DNA of 64,000 bases from Silene latifolia (lineage: Eukaryota; Streptophyta; Magnoliopsida; Caryophyllales; Caryophyllaceae): assembly GCF_048544455.1 (NCBI RefSeq), contig NC_133528.1:46894002-46958001 (forward strand), written 5' to 3'. Under the pieces are notes generated by a model. That model saw nothing but the letters and a program-made list of their open reading frames with translations. It made no database searches and was not told the DNA's origin. Both the position numbers and the translations under genes were made by a program. Positions within the stretch are counted from its first letter, which is position 1; each line of letters begins with the position of its first letter. This document shows positions 51,801-61,534 of this stretch, piece after piece.

Positions 51801-54800
51801 ACCCGGCCTTAAACTGTTTACCAATCTCTTCTTTGAATTTCAAAGACCACTCGGTACGCATTCTACGTGGCTTCTGCTTTACTGGTTTGAACCCTGGCTT
51901 GATCGGAATCTTGTGCTCTGCAATTTCCCTATCAATACCCGGCATATCTTTGTAGGACCAAGCAAATACATCTTTGAATTCATTCTACAATTCAACAAAC
52001 CCCTTCCTTTCTGCGGGATCTAAGGTTGTTCCTATCTTAAGCTCCTGAGGCTCTAAGGTAGTCCCCACATTAACAACTTCGGTATCTTCGATTACCGAGC
52101 TTCTTTGGTCGTATTCTTCCAACCCTTTTACTAACTGGGGAGGCGGTTCCACCTCCTCCTCTTCTTCTTCCACCTGTCTATCCTCGGCCTCATTCTCAAC
52201 GTTATTAAAACAATCAATTGAATCGCAATATAAATGAGATAAGTCGTAAGCAAACTGATTCATCTTATTATTGATTTGAAACTGCGCAAATTGCGTTAAC
52301 ATTTGGGCCAACTGATCAGAGGTCAGTGGCGAGATGGGAGCAGTATTCGGGACAGGCCCCGGAATACCAGCACTAGGGGGAGGTATAGGAAAAGGAAAGA
52401 CTGGGGAAGGGGTATCTTCGACACCTAAAACCCTAGACTTAGCCTTAGGACTTATGTCAGACTCAGACTCGGACTCAGACTCAGACTCAGAATCGTCATC
52501 AGGTTTGAACATTTGCCCTTCTCTAATGGTCATCTTGAAAAGCGAACCCTTGTTGTCGGTCCATTTCATGGTTTTCCGCCATCCAGATGTATTCCTCTGA
52601 GGATCTACATCAGTAATGAGGGTAGATGGATCGAAACGATCACTCCTTACGATCATGTTTACCAAGACTTCGTTTGGTATTTCCAGCTTCTTTTCCTCTC
52701 CAAAGAGGAGACCCATAGCTTTCCCATCTTCGATCGGAACAGACTCCTTCTTTATTATAGCTACTGCCATAATGTTTTCGGGAATATAGAAACAATCACG
52801 GAATACTTTGATTCCGGGGACCAGCTTGTTGGCCTTTGAGTTGAACAGTGGTTCAAGGAAGTCTAAACTCGGCATTTCCTCCCCGGCTTTCACAAAGTGG
52901 CCGTTTAGAGTTAGCAAGTACGGCCCCATCTTGATGTCTCGGTCTTCGATCGAGACTCTCTTTCTCTGGGAGTCTTATTCAGTTGGCTCATACCCAAGCC
53001 CGTATCTTGTCCCCTTAGGCACTGGCGACTTCAATTGAAATGCGTTTTCCCTTCGGGGGTACATGGAGTACCCGAAGTACTTTCCGGTCTTGAAGATTGT
53101 TTTACAAACACGGCTTCCCGTATATAAGTCCATATTTAGTGCCTCGAAAGTGGACTCAATTGCGTTTACTACCTCAAAACCACAAGACTCCAAGGCGGTA
53201 TTATCAGTTTGCACTTCGGAAGTAACATCTCCTCCCGTCACAATTATAGGAGTAGCATCGATGGTCACTACTTCTCCCTTGAGAGGGATTTTAATCTTGC
53301 GATGGAGGGTAGAAGACACGGCTCCATCTGTGTGAATCCATGGTCTCCCGAGCAAAATGTTGAAAGATGAGGCAACATCTATCACTTGGAAATTGACCTT
53401 GCGCTCCACCTTTCCCACATTCACGCTTAAAGTGACGAGTCCGGACACTCGACGCACTGAGCCATCGAAAGCCCGAACCGTTTGCGTAGTGGGTGCGAAG
53501 TCGCTTTTCTCGAGTCCCAAAATGAAAGCGGTCCGTAGTGGGAGAACATTAACTGCAGACCCGTCGTCGACAAGGGTCATTGGGAGTCGCTTATGACGGC
53601 ATTCTACCGTGATGTATATAGCGAGACAATGTTGTGGCCCAAATGAGGGCAGGTCTTCATCAGAAAAAGTTACGGCATTAGTGAGCCGAGGTTGGTTTTG
53701 AGCAACAAATGAGACCACGTCATCTGGAGTAGTGTGCGGGGACACGATCATATTCATTAAGGCTTGAAGCAGAGCTTGTCGGTGTTCAAACGAGCTCAAC
53801 ATTAATTCCCAGATGGAGACATCTGCCTTAGTCTTTTGTAACTGCTTGATGAGGGAGGCCTCTGAGGTCGACCCTTCACCAAGAGCCCGGACTGAGGTGG
53901 CCTCCTTGGTGGGTGTCTTACTTGGACTGTCTCCAAAGATAGAGACATGGTTTGCCTTCTCGACATGATAGGGACGTCCCGATCGAGTCAAATGATTAGA
54001 TTCGAGGACATCTTTCCTCAATTTAGAAATTTCTTCCTGAGTTCGGGGAATAATCGCACCTTCGGTGAGATAGATATCGTCTTCATCGTCAGCCCAGACC
54101 CCATTAATTTCATTCTCGCTTCGGAGAATGTATGGTGTGCAATCGATAGCAAAATCCCCAATTCGAACTTCGTTCTTAGCTTGAGGGATATACTCAGAGC
54201 AGCTTACATAGACCTTCCCCACGAAAAACCCAGTGAGACGGCAGATGGGTTGGATTAAGTGAGATACATCGGTATTGTCTTCGACGAATACTGCATTGGC
54301 ATGGTCGCCAAAAGGATTGTTCAGTTTGTTAGGTCGGACGGTGGGGATGGGGAGCGACCCATTCTCGATCATGTCTTGGATTTCATGTTTAAGACGGTAA
54401 CAATTTTCGGTATCATGACCTTTTCCTTGATGATAAGCATAGTAGGCGTTGGGCTTATACCATTTACCCTGTCGATCCGCAGGCGGGTCCGGAGTTGGAC
54501 CAATTGGGTTCAGTTTCCCTTGGGCCGAGAGCCTTTGGAGGGCGTATGCATAGGTACACCCGATGTCAGTGAACGCTCTTGGCCCATGGCGTTGCGATCC
54601 CTTAGGAGCTCCTCCCAAAAGACCGATGGCTTGGATATGATTGGCGTAACCGGATGCCTTAGCTTTGGAAGAGGAGGCACCCGATACCCTTTTGGGTTTT
54701 CGGCCTCGTGAGAACGAACGTCGTCCTCAATTTTTCTTCCGACTCGAATAAGTTCCTTGAATGAGCCGAAATGTTGATATTTGATAGCGTCACGGTAGAC

Positions 54801-55388
54801 AGGTCGAAGATTTTTGATGAACTTATCTACCATTTCAGTCTCCTCTGGCCTTTTGGCCAACTTCACGCTTTCAGCGCGCCAGCGGTTGAGGAATTAAGTA
54901 AATCCCTCCTTATCCTTCTGTGTCATCACCTCGAGTGTGCGCACAGTAGTCTGGATCTCAGCATTATCAACAAAGTGTTTGCAGAACTTCACCGCTATAT
55001 CTTCGAAAGTGGGGAAATTCTTAAGCTCAAGGCTGTAGAACCACGCCTTCGGGTGTTCTCCTAGGGATTGAGCAAAAATGTGGGGCAACATCTCAGCAGG
55101 TACCCCTTTCAGCGCAAGGTACTCCTTGTAGGAACGGATATGTTGCAATGGATCTTCCGTCCCTTTGAACTTTGGGATATCAGTTAGGACAAAATTGGTT
55201 GGTAGCTTGTCCTGGACCGGCATGTACCCTCTGGCATTCTCATAATGCACATTTTCCCCTCGGGATAGCTTCAATTGTTCCTCTATTAGTCGGAACCTCT
55301 TTTCGAATTCGATTTCGGGCGGTGGTATGGGAGCTTCCACCGCGATCTTGGCTTCCACAGCCGTCAAGCGTTCCATCATTGCGACCAA
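48841..55388 (-). pseudogene. Tat-lineage gag-pol polyprotein, degenerate
   Basis: Order on the minus strand: gag (55388-54510; HIRSYKEYLALKGVPAEMLP, stop TAA near 54882 in frame), then a frameshift near 54600. A zinc knuckle-like CxxH follows (YYAYHQGKGHDTENC, about 54420), then protease MTLVDDGSAVNVLP (about 53580). In-frame stops lie at 52975 and 51985. Reverse transcriptase runs from about 51945 to 51000, with a frameshift near 51545 and catalytic VYVDDMIVKSKERN. RNase H follows (50998-50798). A second, archaeal-type RNase H starts DLYFDGASNKMGFGIGVL (about 50560). Integrase has HCHNCQIFAN (about 49790) and core ALWGYRTSIRTATGATPYYL (about 49310), and ends with DLDGNDF...LKKYYP at 48841. 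Each domain is readable but at least five lesions make it non-functional. Confidence 0.88.
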
Positions 55389-56581
55389 AGTGTCGTTAAC
55401 CGCTTGATGCCTCTGCGGTAGTCATACTTCTTGTTTGTAGCGGCCTTTCTACAGTAAAATCCCGAGCGAGTATCAGTTATCGAATCAAAATCCCCTGCAC
55501 AAACAGGACTCGACTCATAACCACATGACGGACTCCATGCGACTCGATATTGGGCTTAGACCCGGAGAGCGAGCAATTGGGCTCCCTCGGTTTGGGTCAT
55601 ACACGACTAGGGACGGTTTTTCAAACCTAAAAACTGGCTATAACTTGACATGGATCCTACGAACGAACTATTCTGGCTCGTTGGAACGGGTCCTAACTGT
55701 GATACACACGTGGCTTAGGTTTTAGACTCAACGTGATCATAAATCCGACATGACAAACCCGTGTTCAAACCAGACATGGCTCTTGGGCTTTGTGACAAAC
55801 GCCCTAGGTGGCCTAGTGGGGACGTTTTGGTGGGTCGACTTGGACCAAATGGTCGACTTTCATGACTCGGACCCAAAGATCGGTTTAGGTGACTCACTTG
55901 ACAAGTGTTCTAACCAAACAAAGGCTCACTCGAGCCTAAGGGTGGACTAGCTCGCCTATATCGAGCAAGCAAAAGCCCAACTCGACTAACCCGACCCCAC
56001 CGACTCAAACTCTATTCTAGGTTTGGGTTGGACCTGGGATGATTCATCGAAATTTGAAATCGAGAAGGATTGAATTGATTTTTAAAATGGGCAGCACTTC
56101 GGCTTGAAAGAAGGTTCAAAATTTCGAAATAGAGGGCCGAAATTTTCGAAAAGAAATAGACTTGAAAAAGAATCAAATTTTCGAAAGAAAAAGAAGATGG
56201 ATTTGAAAATGCTATTTTGAAAACATGACCCGGGATTCACATAGCATGTAATCATTCGCATTTTAGGGATGCAATGCATGAACTAGACTCTTCTAAGTCT
56301 CGGTCGGTCCTCTAAAATGGGTCTATGCCGATGAAACCGCTTTGTCGGGAGTCCACATACCGTCATATGCCCGTAGCAATATGCCTCGTATGCACATTTG
56401 CCTACCTCCACGGAATCACCTTGATACTTAAATCGGACATAGTGGACATCAATATCTTCCCTTGGAATTAACCCAAGAGATTCTTTGGCCCGCCTAAAGT
56501 CTCGGGGGTTTATGCATGATTAACATAAAAAAAATGTGACAACAATCCTAATAGCCATCTTACACTTTTCAAGTTTCACTT
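55389..56581 (-). other. 5' leader of the Tat element
   Basis: Noncoding sequence between primer site and gag, with repeated CTCGACT/GGACC-type motifs. No ORF of interest. Confidence 0.6.
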
Positions 56582-56599
56582 TCTCCAGCAGAGTCGCCA
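56582..56599 (-). other. Primer binding site, Tat type
   Basis: The minus strand reads TGGCGACTCTGCTGGAGA three bases from the LTR end. This resembles tRNA-Arg-type sites of Tat/Ogre elements. Confidence 0.7.
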
Positions 56600-56602
56600 A
56601 AT

Positions 56603-58906
56603 TGTGGACCATGGAAAAACGCTCCACTCAAATGCTTTTTCAAAACATTTTTAATTTTAAAAGAGTCGCCACTAAATTTTTAAATGGAATTTAGAAACCA
56701 ATTTTAGAGATTTGAATTCGTGTGACTTTACGTGTTAGGAAGTTAATTTAATTTCATTAAAACAACACCCAACCCCGCCCGTTGCAATAACGGTCTCTAC
56801 TAGGTGAAAGATGGCTATTTCGGAAAGATATCACATGCGTATGCAACCATTGAATTTAAATCCTATCATGCGAATTTCATTCTAAGTCGTTTAAAATGCA
56901 TTTAACTTCGTCGAAGTGGTTTAGCATGTGAGGTTCATTGATTAAACTAGAAAAACACATCCAAAGAGAGGGATAGGAAGGCTTACGCTTAGCATAAGAT
57001 GTATTAACAAACATTAGTGGTTAGCTCATACATACAATATAAATTATAAATAATGTAAATTAAAATCTAAAGCATAAACTAATTAAACTAAGGACTAATC
57101 AACAAAGTCAAACAAGGAAGCAAATTAAAACACAAAACCTGGACAAACCCGTGCACTGCACGGATCTGAAATTTTCGAAATATGTCAGAATTGACCCGTG
57201 CACTGCGCGGGTTTTGAATTAATACATTGCTAATTACAAAATAAATACTAAATCAATGCAATAAATTGCGAAAATCTACCTAAATTAAAATTACAAATTA
57301 TAGGTCTGGAAAATCATAAAAAATCAATTTTTATATGGTTAAAAATAAATACACATAAATTAAATAAACTTGATTTATTAAATTGCCCTATTCCAACACG
57401 AGGATATTGTACTTTAACTCATACTCAAGCTATTCTAGTTTCGATATTAGTTAGACGATGTTAGACAATGGTTAGTAAATAAACAATAAAATAACGAAAT
57501 AAAAAGGAGAGAAGGGAGTTTTAATGCACCCTCAACCTACATGTATCGTTGACACCGTCTTGGGTCTTAATCGATCGTAGATTTTATCTCGAGGGGCCGT
57601 CGTCGACGAAGACAATTGAAATTGAATTTTGAAATCACGAAACAAACACGTTCAAAAGGCAGACTTGAGCAGCGATTTTCAATCACTCACCACGACTTCG
57701 TTTCTCAACGATTTTTCAAACCGAAAGATGTTTTGGAAACTAGAAAGACTGAATTTTGTGAATATGGAAACAAACCAGAAGCTTTAATAGGATTTGTGTA
57801 CGAGAATCAAGGCCAAAGACCACGACAGAAACTCGAAAACAAGATTTGTGTCCCTGTTTTCGAGCGGCTGTCACGGCTTTAGTTTAGGGTTTTTTTGGAC
57901 GATTGATGGTTGTTATTTGCAGTATGTTGTGGGGAGAACTTAGAGGAATGAATGTATGGTGAAGGGGGGGTATTTATAAGGAGTTTCGAAGGGTAGAAGT
58001 AGGGCAACAAGCAGTCGGGCCTATTTCGCATAGCTGTTGTCCATCAGCTAATTCGTGAGGTTTTTAGGGTTTGTAGGGGGGTTTTCTTGGTGGTTAAGCT
58101 AAGGTAATATGGGTAGGATATTAGGGTATGGTGTAGGGTTAATGGGCACGGGTTTGGAAGCTGTTTGGAGCGGGTTTTGGGCTCGGGATTGAGCACGCAA
58201 AACAGGGGCGCTTGTGTTGCGGGCTGTTTGTGGAGTATGTTTGGGACGGGAATTGGATGGGTTTTGTGGTGTTCTAGGTGCTGGGTTGTTGTGGGTAATG
58301 TGGAGCACGGGTTGGTGGTGATGGGTTGCGGGTTTGGACCAAGTTTGAGTCGGTTTAGAAGGGCTTTCGATGGGCTATACAAACACGGGTAAAGGAAGGA
58401 ATTGGGCTGTGTTGGGGAGTGTTTAGGACGAGATTTGGGTGTGGATATGGGGGTTCGAACTGGGGTTGAATGGGTAGAGGTCTAGGTTGGTTAGTGTACT
58501 CGAGATTCGTGCCAACTCGTAAAGAAAACGGGCTCAAAAACCGAGCTAAAATCGAGCTCCAAAACGCGTGGTTGAAACGAGTTTTAGATTTTCAAATTCG
58601 ATTTTTCAAATCAATTAACACATTAAAATAAATGATTTTTCAAATCAAAAAATATATTTTATTTTCAATAAAATAAATTTAAGAAAATAAATTCAAATTA
58701 AAATAATAAAATGAATTCACTTAAAAAAACTTTAATTTAAATATCATTTAAATTAATAAAATACTCCGTCGACAACGCTCATTCCACATCGTGAAACGAG
58801 CCCAAATAATGACAATGACAACTAAAGAATACATGTGTCCTATCATCATCGGGTGTTTGTCGGGTTTTCTATAAATTCCAATATCGACAGAGATATGGGT
58901 ATCTCA
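56603..58906 (-). repeat. Tat LTR copy B (5' LTR of the truncated element)
   Basis: 2.30 kb, closely similar to 40946-43327. It lacks about 77 bp present there. The right end reads ATCTCA then GTGG, against ATCTACA then GGTGG in copy A, so the duplication is damaged by small changes. Confidence 0.9.
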
Positions 58907-58910
58907 GTGG

Positions 58911-59494
58911 TGATTTGTGATTGTTGATTGTTATCATACGAGTATTGTGACGGTTGTTGGTTTTGATTGCTGTTTAGTAGTTGTGATTATTTGTATCTGT
59001 CTGTGTTCTTCGGGGTGCGTCCCTGGCTGAGTGGAGTCACTTGCGGGAGTGGCTTCACGCCCATTATTCGCCTTCTATGGAACCCGCCACAGAAGGGATG
59101 TGCACATTAATGGATTTGGGTTTATCGCTCGACGGAGATGAGCGGGGATTAGGTAGGAACGGCTGCGGTCCCCCCAGCGCGGCGTGGAGTGACTGTTGCG
59201 ATGGGCACTCTGGCGGGGCTACACAGTTTAGTGTGTAGTCGTATTGTGGAGTTGGTGATGGAGTTCGGAGTATATACGTGACGATTGAGTGTGTTGTTTG
59301 TTGTGTTGTTGGATTATATAAATTGTGTGATTAGTCGACCCGTTTATTGTTTTAAAAGCTGTGGTGATCCATTCGGGGATGGTGAGCAGTTATTGAGCAG
59401 GTATGATATGACGCATATGGGATAGCTGGGATAAGTCATCACGTGGCAGTTAGAAGTCTTCCGCTGTGTCAGACGATGTTTTATAGCTTTGATA
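58911..59494 (+). repeat. G-LTR middle part, second copy
   Basis: Repeats 43333-43922 with a few base changes and small indels. It leads into the complete CACTA element. Confidence 0.85.
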
Positions 59495-60016
59495 CACTAC
59501 TACAGATACAGGCTATAACAACGGTTAAAAACCGTTGTTATATAAAAAAGCGGACGTTGTTAAAGCGTTCGTTGTAAAAGGTTTTAAAAACGGTTGGTTT
59601 TCTTAAGGAACCCGTTGTTAAAACTATTAACAACGGTTTTAAGTATCAAAACCCGTTGTGGAAAGTGTGACTCAATTTTGGTGGGAAAGTTATAACAATG
59701 GTTAATTTACAAGGAACCGTCGTTATAACTAAAGACAACGGGTTGTATCTACATAACCGTTGTTGTTTGGTTTTACAAAATAAAAAAAAATTAAATTAAA
59801 TATTACTAGATGCATGCATAATTACGGGGCCCGTTATAATTCCGATGCATGCATTATTACTGCCATCCCTGTACTGTGCATATGAATGGACAATATATGG
59901 AATGAGAAGGGTTTACATAAGATTTGAAGCAAGGAGATATGATGATTATGGCACAACTTCCTAAACATGCATATATTATATTAATTAAAAAACAACTCAA
60001 AGGACACATTACTTAG

Positions 60017-60024
60017 TATAAATA
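60017..60024 (+). promoter_or_regulatory. TATA box of the CACTA small ORF
   Basis: TATAAATA, 118 bp before the ATG at 60142, conserved in copy A at 44446-44453. Confidence 0.6.
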
Positions 60025-60141
60025 CATACATTATCTCAACCATCATTCTATTATCTCACTATCTTCAAACCCTAACTGCTAAAACAATCTCCAACCCCTA
60101 ATTAATCTTTCAAACTAACAACTCCAAAGTTCATCAACAAA

Positions 60142-60433
60142 ATGAACGATTACATCCTTAAAACTCTTACTATGACCGAGAACAACAATGACTTCATCCG
60201 CCGGTTGCTCCACATCGAGGACAGTTTTAGGAGCTATCTTGTGGATGCTCAAGCCGCACTCAAGGACGCCAAAAGAAATGGCTTGACAGAGAAGCGGCGA
60301 TTGTTGCGGCTATATGACGATATAGCAAGCTGCTGAACGAAACCTCCAAATAGCTAAGGAGGAGAGGAGGGATATCATAGAAGAGAATAAGACTCTATAT
60401 GAAAATATAAGAATTGCATTTTTAGAAATGTAA
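60142..60433 (+). pseudogene. Small coiled-coil ORF in the CACTA element, one frameshift
   Basis: The ATG at 60142 opens MNDYILKTLTMTENNNDF. After FIRRLLHIEDSFRSYLVDAQ and AALKDAKRNGL the frame ends at 60336 (TGA). Another frame takes over near 60326 and runs NLQIAKEERRDIIEENKTLY ... AFLEM to a stop at 60431. Together about 95 residues, rich in Lys, Glu, Leu and Ile, largely helical and coiled-coil-like. A TATA box lies 118 bp upstream. I do not recognise a known family. It could be a captured host gene fragment or an element-specific protein; no transposase motif is seen. Confidence 0.6.
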
Positions 60434-60447
60434 TTCTTTTTTTAATT

Positions 60448-60451
<4 letters not shown>

Positions 60452-60524
<73 letters not shown>
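60452..60524. repeat. (AT)n microsatellite in CACTA copy B
   Basis: Uninterrupted here, whereas copy A (44878-44959) is longer and interrupted by TACGTA. Confidence 0.95.
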
Positions 60525-60528
<4 letters not shown>

Positions 60529-61314
60529 GAATTATTAATTAAGTTTATCATGCATTACTCTCTATCATCTTGCTTCTTCTTTGTTTTATTTTATTTAATT
60601 TGTTTTACGAGCTAATTAAGCGAATAATAACATAATAATGATCGATAAAAACCCATCATATATACATGCAAATGAAATAATTAAAAAAAGAAAACAATGA
60701 CGATGAAAGACGATGAAACCAACAGTGACGGCGAGATTTACCTGATAATTAGAGAAAGTAAGAGACGATGAAACCAACAGTGACGGCGAGATGATAAAGC
60801 GACGATGAGAAAGAGAGAAAGAGACGATGAGAAAGAGAGAAAGAGACGATGAGAAAGTGTGTTTGATGTGTTTGTGTTTGTGTTTGTCTGTGTTTGTGTT
60901 TGTGTTTGTGTTTGTGTTAGGTTATGTATGTGTTTTGTGGCTGTAGCTGATCTGTGTTTGTGTGGTTTATAGTATGGAAAGTATTGACAACGGTTGTTAA
61001 ACAACAACCGTTGTTAAATAAGTTTTAACAACGGTTGTAAATCAACAACCGTTGTCAAATAAGTTTTAAAAACGGGTTTAAAAATACCCGTTGTGATTAC
61101 TTTTCACTAACTTTGCGCCAATTTTGCGCCAAATTATTAACAACGGTTGTGCAAATGTAACCCGTTGTTAAAACGTATAACAACGGTTATATAACCAAAC
61201 CCGTTGTAATTAAGTTTAGTAAAAATCGCGCCATACATTCTACAACGTCTATTGTGATTTTCGTGCATAAACGTTTTTAAAGGGGCGTTGTAGTTGCCTG
61301 GATTTGTAGTAGTG

Positions 61315-61519
61315 ATAGTATAGCAGTAGATCGTCTGAGAACCTTGTATTTCAGTTTCACAGTTTTGGTTTTGATCATGTAATCACTTTAAGTTATATTG
61401 TTATTTAAATTATGTTTCTTCATTGTCATTTGATTATCATTGCCTCGGGTAACCGAGATGGTAGCACTTTCATGCCTTAAGTGGTCCTGGTAAGGCACTT
61501 GGAGTATGGGGGTGTTACA
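61315..61519 (+). repeat. G-LTR right end
   Basis: Resumes after the CACTA duplication and ends GGGGGTGTTACA, next to the primer site. Confidence 0.85.
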
Positions 61520-61522
61520 TAA

Positions 61523-61534
61523 TGGTATCAGAGC
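61523..61534 (+). other. Primer binding site of the G element, tRNA-iMet
   Basis: Perfect TGGTATCAGAGC three bases after the LTR. Confidence 0.92.

Larger units (their letters stand above)
45696..58906 (-). mobile_element. Tat-lineage Ty3/gypsy retrotransposon, internal region plus 5' LTR, 3' end lost
   Basis: On the minus strand: 5' LTR (58906-56603), primer site TGGCGACTCTGCTGGAGA (56599-56582), leader, gag-pol (55388-48841), then the antisense ORF region and a truncated 3' internal end at 45696. The 3' LTR that belongs here is missing. The solo LTR at 40946 is separated from it by G-LTR and CACTA sequence. The arginine-type primer site, the aspartic protease with DDGS, a second RNase H and an extra ORF downstream of pol all point to the Tat lineage. 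Confidence 0.85.
59495..61314 (+). mobile_element. CACTA (En/Spm) element, copy B, complete and non-autonomous
   Basis: 1.82 kb. Starts CACTACTACAGATACAGGC and ends with the inverted GGATTTGTAGTAGTG. A perfect 3-bp duplication, ATA, lies at 59492-59494 and 61315-61317. Both subterminal regions are packed with AACAACGGTT/AACCGTTGTT in both orientations, the kind of repeat to which CACTA transposition proteins bind. No transposase is present. It contains a small ORF (60142-60433) with its own TATA box and an (AT)n tract. Confidence 0.93.
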
